Shown: positions 17,856-25,344 of the stretch, in pieces
Layout: every line of letters starts with the position of its first letter
Position numbering within the stretch: position 1 is the stretch's first letter
Source of the DNA: Trichococcus palustris
GTDB taxonomy: Bacteria; Bacillota; Bacilli; Lactobacillales; Aerococcaceae
Direction of reading: 5' to 3'
NCBI RefSeq assembly: GCF_900114465.1
Contig: NZ_FOTD01000004.1
Coordinates: forward strand, 151,660-198,281
Length of the DNA: 46,622 bases
Position numbers and translations under genes: made by a program
Notes under the pieces: model-generated
What the model was told of the DNA's origin: nothing
What the model saw: the letters and a program-made list of their open reading frames with translations, nothing else
Database searches by the model: none

Positions 17856-18617
17856 TTAATAACTCGTCCAGCCGCCGTCGACGGTGAGGATGGCTCCATT
17901 CACATAGCTGGCATCATCGGATGCCAGGAAGAGGGCGGCGCCCGCAATTTGTTTGGAGGAACCGTAGCTCGGAATGAGGGGCATGCCGACGCCGGTTGTT
18001 TCTTGGCCAAATTTATCCAACTCTGTCATCGATTGGCCGATGTTGGTTGCGATGGCTCCCGGTGCAATGGCATTGCAGCGGATGCCTTTTTTCGCATACA
18101 TGAAGGCTGTATTTTTCGTCAAACCGATGATGGCATGTTTGGATGCCGTATAGGCTACGCCGGCACGACCGCCGTTCAAGCCACCGATGGAAGCGATATT
18201 GATGATGTTGCCGAAGCCTTGTTCCAAGAAAATGGCAACGGCTTTACGGGAAGCGTACATGGGTCCGTTGACGTTCACGGCAAAGACGTGTTCCCAGCGG
18301 GCGTTCTTGATGTCGCCTACCGGTTCGAAGCCATCCATGATACCCGCATTGTTCACGAGGATATCCAAATGCCCGAACATATCGACAGCCGTATCGATCA
18401 TCGCATTGTTGTCTGCTTCAACGGAAACGTCAGCTTTCAGGAAGATCGCCGCATTCGGGAATAGTACATTGATGTCATTGGCGACTTTTTCCGCGCCATC
18501 AAGATTGTAATCGGCGACGACCACTTTAGCGCCTTCCTTGGCAAACAGGTGACAAATTGCTTCACCCATGCCGGATGCGCCACCGGTTACAACAGCAACT
18601 TTATTTTCTAGTCTCAT
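17856..18617 (-). CDS. Short-chain dehydrogenase/reductase (SDR) family oxidoreductase
   Basis: A classical SDR of 253 residues reducing or oxidising an alcohol/ketone with NAD(P)(H). It has the cofactor motif TGGASGMGE (about 12-20), NNAG (about 90-93), a catalytic serine in NIASIGG and YTASK (Y and K of the active site), and ends GGWTSY. It resembles 3-oxoacyl-ACP reductase, glucose dehydrogenase and hydroxysteroid dehydrogenase types, and the substrate cannot be decided. The reading frame extends 22 codons upstream, but the ATG at 18617 has GGAGGA seven bases before it and fits the family start. Its 3' end abuts repeat copy A. Confidence 0.87.
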   Translation of the reverse strand: MRLENKVAVVTGGASGMGEAICHLFAKEGAKVVVADYNLDGAEKVANDINVLFPNAAIFLKADVSVEADNNAMIDTAVDMFGHLDILVNNAGIMDGFEPVGDIKNARWEHVFAVNVNGPMYASRKAVAIFLEQGFGNIINIASIGGLNGGRAGVAYTASKHAIIGLTKNTAFMYAKKGIRCNAIAPGAIATNIGQSMTELDKFGQETTGVGMPLIPSYGSSKQIAGAALFLASDDASYVNGAILTVDGGWTSY

Positions 18618-18653
18618 GATAATTCCTCCATCTATAGTAGAATTGATAGATAC

Positions 18654-18683
18654 AGTATAGCATGTATGCGTTTGCAAAGGCAA
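18654..18683 (-). promoter_or_regulatory. Promoter of the SDR gene
   Basis: Minus strand: -35 TTGCCT (18678-18683), 18-bp spacer, -10 TATACT (18654-18659) with an upstream TGC that makes it an extended -10. Confidence 0.65.
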
Positions 18684-18805
18684 TGTATGGAAGATTATTT
18701 GCTGTATAATAAGCTTGCACCGTTCGTGAAAAATGATGGAATCCCGTTTATCGTGTAGAATAGAAGGAACATAATACCCAAAGTGACGTGTGAGGGGGAA
18801 CTACC

Positions 18806-19429
18806 GTGGCAAAGTTTACATTCGACAAGGAAATCAGCTATTTCAAAACGGACGCTTCGACCAGGAGTACGATGAAACTGCTGAATAGTATCTTGGTGGC
18901 GATGTTGTTGTTTTTGGCTGTCATCTTTTATATCCTGTTGCACCTGGATGTCAACCAGTCCCCGGCCGTTTCCGACATCATCATTTTGCCGGAAGGCGGC
19001 ATAGAGCGGCCGTTGAAGGCAGCGGAACTGTTGGACGAAGGCTATTCTTTATCCGGGAAAGTCCTGATCACGCCATATGATCCCGAAGAGATGCAACTCT
19101 CCGGTGAGCCGATCTTTCAGGATGAGGACATCCTGCCGGAATACAGGGCAACCAGCACCTGGACAAATGCCGTCAATTCGGTGGCCATGATGGAGGAATA
19201 CGGATATAAAACCGCCATCGTCGTCTCCAGCGATTACCATATGAACCGGGTGAAATTCAGCTATGATAAGGCGGCCGCCGGGAAGGGCATCACCTTCACC
19301 TACGTTTCCGCCGGCGGTCCTGAGGGGAAACCCTGGATAGAAACCGAAACAGGACGCTATTTGGCAGTCCGTGAAATATTCAAAACATTGGGCTATTGGT
19401 TCGGCCTGTATCACTTCATCGATCTATAG
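18806..19429 (+). CDS. YdcF/DUF218-family membrane protein
   Basis: DUF218 proteins are membrane-anchored and some act in envelope or vancomycin-sensitivity functions; the reaction is not established. The 207-residue protein has a short basic N-terminus, one membrane helix (about 25-47) and an external DUF218 domain. The domain has the family pattern: IIILPEGGIERPLKAAELL, a central TSTWTNAVNS and IVVSSDYHMNRVKFSY. The start is a GTG with GAGGGGG upstream. It is monocistronic, with a terminator just after the stop. Confidence 0.78.
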   Translation: MAKFTFDKEISYFKTDASTRSTMKLLNSILVAMLLFLAVIFYILLHLDVNQSPAVSDIIILPEGGIERPLKAAELLDEGYSLSGKVLITPYDPEEMQLSGEPIFQDEDILPEYRATSTWTNAVNSVAMMEEYGYKTAIVVSSDYHMNRVKFSYDKAAAGKGITFTYVSAGGPEGKPWIETETGRYLAVREIFKTLGYWFGLYHFIDL

Positions 19430-19432
19430 GAT

Positions 19433-19459
19433 GGCGCCCTTTCGCAGGGCGTCTTTTTT
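19433..19459 (+). terminator. Terminator after the YdcF-like gene
   Basis: Hairpin GGCGCCCT/AGGGCGTC with loop TTCGC and six T residues. Confidence 0.85.
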
Positions 19460-19600
19460 GCGCAAATCTGACTATTTTGAAGACAAATATGCTCCCTGAG
19501 TAACATTTGGATAAACTTTTGGAATCTTTGTTTGCTTGACGCCTATTTTTAGAAGAAAGGCCGCGATGGTGCTATAATTCCGGTATAGGAGGCGTTTAAA

Positions 19601-20830
19601 ATGCTCGTAGAAATTGTTGTGGAAAATTTTTTTTCCTTCCTGGATGAAGCCACTTTTTCGATGGTGGCCAGCCCGATTGCGGAACATCCGGAATCGGTTT
19701 TCGGGAAGGACAATCTTGCGGTCACTAAATTGGCGACGATCTACGGAGCGAACGCCAGCGGGAAAAGTAATTTATTGAAAGCCATGAAGCTGGTCCAGGA
19801 AGGCATCCTACTTCAGAACGGTACGGCAAAGGAGTGGATCGGCAAAATCGAACCCTTCCATCTGGATGCCCGCAAGGAAAAGGAAGACACCCTGTTGGAG
19901 GTGAGCTTTCTGTTGTCCGGGAAAATCTACCGCTACGGCTTTTTTGTCAATCGGGAGCGGGTTACGGAAGAGTTCCTGTATGGGGAAGGGGAGGAAGAAA
20001 AGGATTTTTTCATCCGCAATCAAGACGGCGAAATCATCGGTGGGGAATGGACAGCTCTCTTCAAGGACATCCCTTTGGAAGCCAACCGTTTGGCCTTGTC
20101 CTCGCTCCTGCACAGCCCGTTGACGGCTGTGCACCCGGTATTGCAATCGTTTTTGAAGTGGTTCACGGATATGCGCATCATTTTGGATACTTCCAAAATC
20201 GGTCTGTCGCCTTCGATAGCGAGGATGCATCTGGAGAAATACAGGCACAATCTGTTGACGTTGGTGCAGGTGGCAGATCCTTCGATACAGGATATCGTCG
20301 TGCATGAAATCAACCATCCGAGTACCGGAAAAATCGAAGTGGCTTTCTTTGTGGTGAAAATGAGGCGGAATGAAGAAGGCGAAGCGGAAGCGTACTGCGA
20401 AAGGTTCCGCTTCCAGGACACGGAATCCGCCGGGACGGTAAAATTGTTGTCCCTGGCCGGACCCATCATCGAGGCGCTGGAAAAAGGCGGGCTGTTGATG
20501 GTGGACGAGATGGATACGCAATTCCATACACTGATGACAAGATATGTCCTGGAGCTTTTTTCTGGCCATTACAATGATAAAGGGGCACAGCTGGTCTATT
20601 CGACGCATGACATCACCAACCTGTCCAGCAGTCTGTTCCGGCGCGATCAGGTCTGGTTCGTGGAAAAGGATTCCTACAGCGCGAGTCATTTGACTTCGTT
20701 GGTCGAATATCGTTTCGATGATGAAGAACGGAAGAACAGTTTTGAATTTTTCCGCAATTATTTGAACGGAAAATACGGGGCCATCCCCTTTGTCCGTCCG
20801 GTAGATTGGTGGGTCGACGATGAACAATAG
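19601..20830 (+). CDS. RloA/AbiLi-type AAA ATPase
   Basis: Probable sensor ATPase of a two-gene anti-phage or abortive-infection module. The 409-residue protein is an SMC/ABC-like AAA_15/AAA_21 ATPase. It has the Walker A GANASGKS (49-56), a Walker B with catalytic acid LLMVDEMD (D302, E303), followed by QFH, and a STHD H-loop (H336). The N-terminal ENFFSF motif is typical of OLD/RloA-like ATPases. Its stop overlaps the start of the RloB-family gene by 11 bp, so the two are translationally coupled. The ribosome site TAGGAGG precedes the ATG. The link to RloA/AbiL is by architecture and partner, not by measured homology. Confidence 0.8.
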   Translation: MLVEIVVENFFSFLDEATFSMVASPIAEHPESVFGKDNLAVTKLATIYGANASGKSNLLKAMKLVQEGILLQNGTAKEWIGKIEPFHLDARKEKEDTLLEVSFLLSGKIYRYGFFVNRERVTEEFLYGEGEEEKDFFIRNQDGEIIGGEWTALFKDIPLEANRLALSSLLHSPLTAVHPVLQSFLKWFTDMRIILDTSKIGLSPSIARMHLEKYRHNLLTLVQVADPSIQDIVVHEINHPSTGKIEVAFFVVKMRRNEEGEAEAYCERFRFQDTESAGTVKLLSLAGPIIEALEKGGLLMVDEMDTQFHTLMTRYVLELFSGHYNDKGAQLVYSTHDITNLSSSLFRRDQVWFVEKDSYSASHLTSLVEYRFDDEERKNSFEFFRNYLNGKYGAIPFVRPVDWWVDDEQ

Positions 20831-21440
20831 GCGAAGAGAACATAAGCGCAAAATGGATTTCCGGCGGCCAATCGGAACGAGGCGGCCGGAGAAGACATTC
20901 CTCATTCTGTGCGAAGGGACGAAGACGGAACCGAATTATTTCCGCAGTTTCCATGTCATTTCCGCTCAGGTAGAAATAGTGGGGACGGGCATGAACACAA
21001 TGTCCCTGATCAACTATGCGCGGGATATCGTGGAGGACCGCCCGGATGAATACGACGAAATTTGGCTGGTGTTCGACAAGGATTCCTTTTCCCGGGACAG
21101 CTTCAATGAAGCGGTCTATTTCTGCGAAACGCATCATCGCGAAGGCTACCGTGCCGCCTACAGCAACGAGTCGTTCGAACTTTGGTATTTGCTGCATTTC
21201 GAGTTGGTCCGGAAAGCTGTTTCCCGTTTCCATTACCCGGATATGCTGTCGCGGCGGCTGGGATTCTTCTACAAGAAGAATAATCCGCATATGTACGAAA
21301 TCTTGAAATCCCGTCAGCCGAATGCAATCGCAAATGCTAAGCAACTATACAAGGGACGTTCCCCTTCGCCGGCCCGGGACAACCCTTCGACGACCGTTTT
21401 TATGCTGGTGGAGGAACTGAATAAACATTTGCGAAAATAA
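20820..21440 (+). CDS. RloB-family (TOPRIM-like) protein, probable effector
   Basis: RloB proteins accompany RloA ATPases and are thought to be the nuclease-like effector. The 206-residue product has a basic N-terminus and FLILCEGTKTEPNYF (E32, the TOPRIM glutamate). WLVFDKDSF (D86, D88, the TOPRIM DxD) and SNESFELWYLLHF (about 115-127) follow, all characteristic of the RloB family. Coupled to the ATPase by an 11-bp overlap. The same pairing is found in lactococcal AbiL and is analogous to the PARIS ATPase/TOPRIM pair. Target and trigger are unknown. No restriction-modification genes are adjacent. Confidence 0.82.
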   Translation: MNNRRREHKRKMDFRRPIGTRRPEKTFLILCEGTKTEPNYFRSFHVISAQVEIVGTGMNTMSLINYARDIVEDRPDEYDEIWLVFDKDSFSRDSFNEAVYFCETHHREGYRAAYSNESFELWYLLHFELVRKAVSRFHYPDMLSRRLGFFYKKNNPHMYEILKSRQPNAIANAKQLYKGRSPSPARDNPSTTVFMLVEELNKHLRK

Positions 21441-21552
21441 TTTGAAAATAAAAAAAGTTTCTAAAATGGTGTGCGTATATTACCCATGTAAGTACTATTC
21501 AAGCAGGGCAGACTTATAGAAAAGACATCATTGGATGGAAAAGAGGAATATC

Positions 21553-21807
21553 ATGTTTACGACATCATTTTTGGGTATGGACTTCATGGAAGACGGAAAA
21601 GGCGTTGTCCTTCATTTTGTTGAAGGAGAGGGGATTGCAGAGGATTATTTTTTCCGGACTGAGGAAGAGGCAACTGCGTTCTATACAGCTTGCCAAAGGC
21701 TTTGCGAAGAACTGAAAGAGGAACCGGTCGAAACGCAGACAGCCATTTTTCAAGAATTCCTGGACCTGAATATCGGGGAATTCCATTATAACCGCAGATT
21801 CTATTGA
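21553..21807 (+). CDS. Small hypothetical protein
   Basis: An acidic 84-residue protein of unknown function, rich in Glu and Phe, without membrane segment or recognisable domain. The open frame begins at 21535, but ATG 21553 has AAAGAGGAA six bases upstream, so it is the likely start. It lies 112 bp after the RloB gene and is followed by a terminator. Whether it belongs to the defence pair or is a separate gene cannot be told. Confidence 0.7.
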   Translation: MFTTSFLGMDFMEDGKGVVLHFVEGEGIAEDYFFRTEEEATAFYTACQRLCEELKEEPVETQTAIFQEFLDLNIGEFHYNRRFY

Positions 21808-21850
21808 TCCGCGAGAGCTATGAATAACCGGTCAACACAACGCTGCTGAA

Positions 21851-21888
21851 AAAACCCGTCATGCATTTGGCTGCATAACGGGCTTTTC
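21851..21888 (+). terminator. Terminator after the small gene
   Basis: Hairpin CCCGTCATGCA/TGCATAACGGG followed by CTTTTC, 44 bp after the stop codon. Confidence 0.8.
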
Positions 21889-22386
21889 GAAATGTTTCAC
21901 GCATTAAAAAAGTTGGCTAGCTTCACGGGTTAGCCCTTCGGAAAAGGGATGAAGGAACCTCTTGTCATCTTTGATGACTTAGAAACATGATACAACTGAC
22001 CGGTACGGTCACGTTGATTCCTTTATTTTTGGAAGTCTCTCAGCAATTGCGCTCTACGATGCTCATTTGAATGGTAGTCTTAGGAATTCATTCCTTAGAC
22101 TACCAGTACAAGGCGACTGCAAGGAGCGTTGCTACCGGCCAGATTTCCTAAATTGTCATGGCTCTTGCGATTTCAATCGCTTAATCCTGTTATCAGACTA
22201 TCCAAAATGCCTCGCAGTGAGGCCCTCTGATGTCGCATTGTGACGAATGAAGGAACCTCTTGAATCTTACGATTCAAGACATACAGTTCGACTAAGCGAT
22301 TGAAATCGCTAGTCTCTCAGCAACTTGACCGTTCAGGTCACAGTGTTTCCTCACTCAGGGCTGAACGAACCCGTTCAGCTTTTCTT
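21889..22386 (+). repeat. Structured modular repeat, copy B (tandem B1 + B2)
   Basis: Two units in tandem. B1 (21889-22155): head GCTAGCTTCACGGGTTAGCC, CCTCTTG followed by diverged arms (GTCATC/GATGAC, GACCG/CGGTC), AGTCTCTCAGCAA, the 100-nt arm seen in copy A, and AGATTTCCTAAAT. B2 (22156-22386): arms GCGATT/AATCGC and CCTC/GAGG, GGAACCTCTTG + AATC/GATT + CAAGACATAC, GACTA + AGCGAT/ATCGCT + AGTCTCTCAGCAA, TGACC/GGTCA, and GTGTTTCCT. It ends with hairpin GCTGAACG/CGTTCAGC + TTTTCTT (22360-22386). The last hairpin covers the stop codon of the leftward membrane-protein gene. Confidence 0.8.
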
Positions 22387-22755
22387 GCGGAACGTTTTAT
22401 GGAAATAGGTGCCGGAAGTGGCGGCAAAAACGCTGCAGATCAGATAGAAGAGTGCATACATGAAGGGCGACAGGGTAATCATTCCGCCCGTGGCATCGTC
22501 CATGCGCGTCGGCAATGGGTAGACCAGGCTACTCAACAGGAATAGGGCGGGCTGGAGCAACAGATAGTAGCCGGAAAAACCGTTGCGGTAGGTGTAGAAC
22601 GCTGTCACCACGATGGCTGCCAACGGGAAGATCATCGTCCATAATGTTAAGGTTGCGGTTGCACCGTCCTCCATCAAAAAAGGAATAGCCGGCACAACCA
22701 GGTGCAGGACCGCAAAGAAAAGCAGATAGTATGTCAGTGGTTTTATTTTTTGCAT
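22375..22755 (-). CDS. Small four-helix membrane protein of unknown function
   Basis: A 126-residue, strongly hydrophobic protein with about four membrane segments separated by short loops, ending in the basic tail FHKTFRKKS. No family was recognised. The frame is open from 22773, but the ATG at 22755 (MQKIKPL) has AAAGGAA upstream and is preferred. Its final three codons and stop (AGA AAA AGC TGA region) lie inside the terminal hairpin of repeat copy B, so the repeat shaped the C-terminus. Confidence 0.68.
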   Translation of the reverse strand: MQKIKPLTYYLLFFAVLHLVVPAIPFLMEDGATATLTLWTMIFPLAAIVVTAFYTYRNGFSGYYLLLQPALFLLSSLVYPLPTRMDDATGGMITLSPFMYALFYLICSVFAATSGTYFHKTFRKKS

Positions 22756-22787
22756 GGGAATTTCCTTTCGCATTTGGAATCATTCTT

Positions 22788-22796
22788 ATTATACCA
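22788..22796 (-). promoter_or_regulatory. Extended -10 of the small membrane-protein gene
   Basis: Minus strand TGGTATAAT, an extended consensus -10, 33 bp upstream of the ATG. The -35 is weak (GTTTCT). Confidence 0.6.
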
Positions 22797-22820
22797 GAAT
22801 AATTTCGGCAAGAAACAGCG

Positions 22821-22868
22821 AAACGGACAGGGAGCGCAACATCAGCTGCGCTCCCTGTCCGTTTTCTC
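22821..22868. terminator. Long inverted repeat, bidirectional-looking terminator
   Basis: Perfect 18-bp arms AAACGGACAGGGAGCGCA and its complement (22821-22838, 22847-22864) with an 8-nt loop, T-rich on the plus side. It may stop leftward transcripts coming from the amidase gene through repeat copy C, before the promoter of the membrane-protein gene. Confidence 0.7.
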
Positions 22869-22869
22869 A

Positions 22870-23275
22870 TTTGCTAGGAATTATAAAATTTTTTAATATA
22901 AAGAGCGCATCACTGAAGGTTTTTTAAAGGTTCCCAATCTGTTTCGCGCCATCACATGATGTCTAGCGGTCCAAGACTGCCTCTCGGAAGGAAGATGTAG
23001 GGTCCTCTTGGCTCTAACGAGCCAAGACATACTGTTCGACTAACCTGCTGACGCAGGAAGTCTCTCAGCAATTGCGCGGTATGCTCATTCAGGGCCAGAT
23101 TTCCTAAATTGTCATGACTCTTGCGATTTCAATCGCTTAGTCCTGTCATCAGACTATCAAAAATACCTCGCAGTGAGGCCCTCTGATGTCGTACTGTGAC
23201 ATCAGAGTACTTGACCGTCAAGGTCACAGTGTTTCCTTATTCGAGGCAGAGCGGGCTTGGACCGCTTTTCCCATT
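22870..23275 (+). repeat. Structured modular repeat, copy C (composite)
   Basis: About 400 bp. The A/T-rich head (TTGCTAGGAATTATAAAA ... AATATAAA) matches the head of copy D. It continues like copy A (TCTAGCGGTCCAAG; GGCTC/GAGCC arm; CCTGC/GCAGG arm) with a shortened third arm, then CAGATTTCCTAAATTGTCAT. From there it follows the B1-B2 junction (GCGATT/AATCGC, CCTC/GAGG), then jumps to TGACC/GGTCA and GTGTTTCCT. It ends with hairpin AGCGG/CCGCT + TTTTCCC (23250-23272). It stops at the last base before the stop codon of the LysM amidase gene. No coding potential. Confidence 0.8.
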
Positions 23276-23989
23276 TTATAATTTCTTCACTTTCAGCAGC
23301 TGTCCGATAACGATGACATCCGACTGAGTCTGGTTCCATTGCTTCAGGGCGTTGATCGTTGTGCCATGCTTGCGGGCCAACGACCAGAGGGTGTCGCCTT
23401 TGACGACACGGTGCAGGAGATAGGTTCCGGTCTGCCGAGAGGCGGTAGCAGGGAGAGCTGAAAAGCCAGATTCCACATCTTTCTTGAATTGGGCAAGCGA
23501 GATGCCCCAGCCGGCAAGGTAGCCATCCGGATCGGTGTGGGTGGTGCCGCCGATGTTTTTGGACACCCACGAATGGGTCTTGATGCCCAAGTCATGTACG
23601 GAAGCGCCGGTATTCAATGTGCAAGGGATGTCTGCCTCACTGGCCAATTGCTGCAGCAGCCAGACATAGGCCAGGTAATCCTTCGCGAAGGTCTCTTTCT
23701 TGTTTGTGCGGGCCAGCTCCACTTGGGCGTAGGCATAGCCGTTCGCCTTCGGTCCGACTCCCCATTGAACTTTCCCGGTCTGGGCGATTTGGACGATCCG
23801 GCCGCCGCCACCGACCCAATGGGAGACGAAGGCATTTTGCCAGTTCCTTTGCATGTAGCTGATTTCATTTTCCAGGCTGTTCTCCCCGACGTTGTTCGGG
23901 TTTCCGGATTCATGGGCGATGATCAGATTGCCGGCGCTCAGCTGATTTTGGTGGATGGCAAAGATTCTTTGTTCGATAGTGTAGGCCAT
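23276..23989 (-). CDS. LysM-containing N-acetylmuramoyl-L-alanine amidase without signal peptide
   Basis: An Amidase_2/PGRP-type amidase (about 1-165) joined to a C-terminal LysM domain (about 192-237, HRVVKGDTLWSLARKHG). Zinc ligands are H26 in IIAHESGN and the later His/Asp pair in THTDPDGYL. The 237-residue size, N-terminal catalytic domain and lack of a signal peptide resemble phage endolysins. It sits at the end of the leftward operon sigma factor-DUF1659-DUF2922. A terminator-like hairpin stands between DUF2922 and this gene, so its expression may be attenuated or separately controlled. The ribosome site AGGAGGAAAAAT precedes the ATG. How the enzyme leaves the cell is not evident, and no holin gene is adjacent. 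Confidence 0.88.
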   Translation of the reverse strand: MAYTIEQRIFAIHQNQLSAGNLIIAHESGNPNNVGENSLENEISYMQRNWQNAFVSHWVGGGGRIVQIAQTGKVQWGVGPKANGYAYAQVELARTNKKETFAKDYLAYVWLLQQLASEADIPCTLNTGASVHDLGIKTHSWVSKNIGGTTHTDPDGYLAGWGISLAQFKKDVESGFSALPATASRQTGTYLLHRVVKGDTLWSLARKHGTTINALKQWNQTQSDVIVIGQLLKVKKL

Positions 23990-24007
23990 ATTTTTCCTCC
24001 TATGTGT

Positions 24008-24040
24008 AAAAAAATACCGCCCGGGATCACGCCCGAGCGG
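24008..24040 (-). terminator. Intrinsic terminator/attenuator before the LysM amidase gene
   Basis: On the minus strand CCGCTCGGG/CCCGGGCGG (one G-U pair) followed by TATTTTTTT, in the 90-bp gap between DUF2922 and the amidase start. Confidence 0.75.
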
Positions 24041-24078
24041 CTGCTTTTCGTTGATGAAATCTTAATCGTTAGGGTCTT

Positions 24079-24312
24079 TTATTTGGCGTCCGTGATGACG
24101 TCTGTGATCGTACGTTCTACATAGCGTGCGCTGTTCACTGCCGCATAAGGATTCACGCCTTTCACTTCAAAAACGTTCAAGCCGATGATGGATGCCATTG
24201 CGGGCTGCAGTTCAGCGGCCGTCAAACCGCTCTTTGGATTTTTAACGGATAGGCTGCGTGTCTTCCCGTCGGCTGTACCGAATTTCAATTCTAATGTCAC
24301 TGTCGTATTCAT
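24079..24312 (-). CDS. DUF2922 small protein
   Basis: A 77-residue protein matching the DUF2922 pattern: LELKFGTADGKTRSLSVKNPKSGLTAAELQPAM followed by a conserved VFEVKG. Such proteins occur in Firmicutes next to DUF1659 proteins; no reaction is known. The ribosome site AGGAGGAAAAAC is nearly identical to that of the amidase gene. Second small gene after the sigma factor. Confidence 0.8.
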   Translation of the reverse strand: MNTTVTLELKFGTADGKTRSLSVKNPKSGLTAAELQPAMASIIGLNVFEVKGVNPYAAVNSARYVERTITDVITDAK

Positions 24313-24384
24313 TGTTTTTCCTCCTATGATTCATCTGTTTTGGGATATAAAGGGACTGGGTTACGGTTCGTTTGACTATTGCGA

Positions 24385-24591
24385 TTAGGCGATGCTGTAG
24401 CGGTTCTTTTCGACCACGACGGCGTAGGCTGCAGGCATGTCGACCAAACCGGCCACCGCTGTCTGGAATGTTTGCACTTGCTCAGGGGTGATGTCCGCTT
24501 TCAGGTTCGAGAACGACTGTTTGACTTCCTTTTCGTTCTCAAAATCATTGAAATATAACTCGATGTTTCCTTCTTCGTATTGCTTAACCAT
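24385..24591 (-). CDS. DUF1659 small protein
   Basis: A 68-residue protein with the DUF1659 pattern: KQSFSNLKADITPEQVQTFQTAVAGLVDMP, ending EKNRYSIA. Unknown function; the usual partner of DUF2922. The ribosome site GGAGGAA is six bases upstream. It follows the sigma factor gene after an 83-bp gap holding an inverted repeat TGTAAG/CTTACA, so a separate promoter recognised by the sigma factor is conceivable but not shown. Confidence 0.78.
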   Translation of the reverse strand: MVKQYEEGNIELYFNDFENEKEVKQSFSNLKADITPEQVQTFQTAVAGLVDMPAAYAVVVEKNRYSIA

Positions 24592-24674
24592 TTGGCATTC
24601 CTCCGTTTTCTTGTTTTGTAAGTGTCATGACTGCTTACACCTATAACGACGGACAGAATCGAAAAAGTGTAACC

Positions 24675-25220
24675 TTATTTTTTGCTTAACTCCAAAAATT
24701 CGTTGGCCTTTGCTTGGATCTGGCTGCGCCATTTGGATACGGTTTTTCTGGAGAATCCGTGTTTTTTTGCGATTTCCGTGACGTTCAGGCCGTAAATATA
24801 GGAGTCGTGCAGATAGATGTTTTCTTGTGGGCTCAGGCGTTTTGACAGTTTCCGGTATAGATCTTCCGTTTCCAGAATAGCCTCGAAGGTTTCCGCTCCC
24901 GGCAGGTTCATGATCAGTTCGTCGGTAACAATCGCTTCGTTTTCCCCTTTTTTGCTGGATTTTCTGATTTCGTCCAGATACACCCATAGTATTTTCCGGC
25001 CGGCATAACTGACATAGCTATACCGATTATCCTCCAGAAGCGGATCGCCTTCGCAGGTTTCGTAGGTATCGATCAAAGTCATCAGCCCCAACTGGAAAAA
25101 ATCATCATAGTCGCTGCGGGCAGGGTAAAGGTTTATTTTGTTCAGGCAATGCTTGACGACGCCGGCATATTGTCCGATAAGCAGTTCTGCAATTTCATCC
25201 GTACATGTTCTCTTTTTCAT
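24675..25220 (-). CDS. Sigma-70 family factor, ComX/SigH-like
   Basis: A 181-residue alternative sigma factor. Region 2 is seen in DYDDFFQLGLMTLIDTYE and YVSYAGRKILWVYLDEIRK (about 37-90), and region 4 in LSPQENIYLHDSYIYGLN with the helix-turn-helix VTEIAKKHGFSRKTVSKWRSQ (about 148-170). The short size and missing regions 1 and 3 resemble the ComX/SigH group rather than extracytoplasmic-function factors. It is transcribed divergently from a ComK-like gene and heads the operon with DUF1659, DUF2922 and the LysM amidase. The ribosome site GCGGAGGC precedes the ATG. Its target promoters are unknown. Confidence 0.82.
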   Translation of the reverse strand: MKKRTCTDEIAELLIGQYAGVVKHCLNKINLYPARSDYDDFFQLGLMTLIDTYETCEGDPLLEDNRYSYVSYAGRKILWVYLDEIRKSSKKGENEAIVTDELIMNLPGAETFEAILETEDLYRKLSKRLSPQENIYLHDSYIYGLNVTEIAKKHGFSRKTVSKWRSQIQAKANEFLELSKK

Positions 25221-25314
25221 TTTGGTTTGCCTCCGCTAGGTTAGTGGGTAGCCGGATGCAAGGTCGGGTGACCCTGTGCATGCTCATCACGGCTTGGCAA
25301 GCTTGCTGAATGCT

Positions 25315-25344
25315 ATGTTAGATGAAATGCAGGAAAATCGTCAA
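25315..25344 (-). promoter_or_regulatory. Promoter of the sigma-factor operon
   Basis: Minus strand -35 TTGACG (25339-25344), 18-bp spacer, -10 TAACAT (25315-25320), about 95 bp before the ATG. The shared 284-bp divergent region is very AT-rich (mostly at 25330-25500) and would be where ComK-type AT-boxes act; none was assigned with certainty. Confidence 0.55.

Noticed and set aside
23276-25220. Prophage remnant around the LysM amidase
   Set aside because: No holin, integrase or structural phage genes are adjacent, and the gene sits in an operon with a sigma factor. Domestication of a phage gene remains possible.
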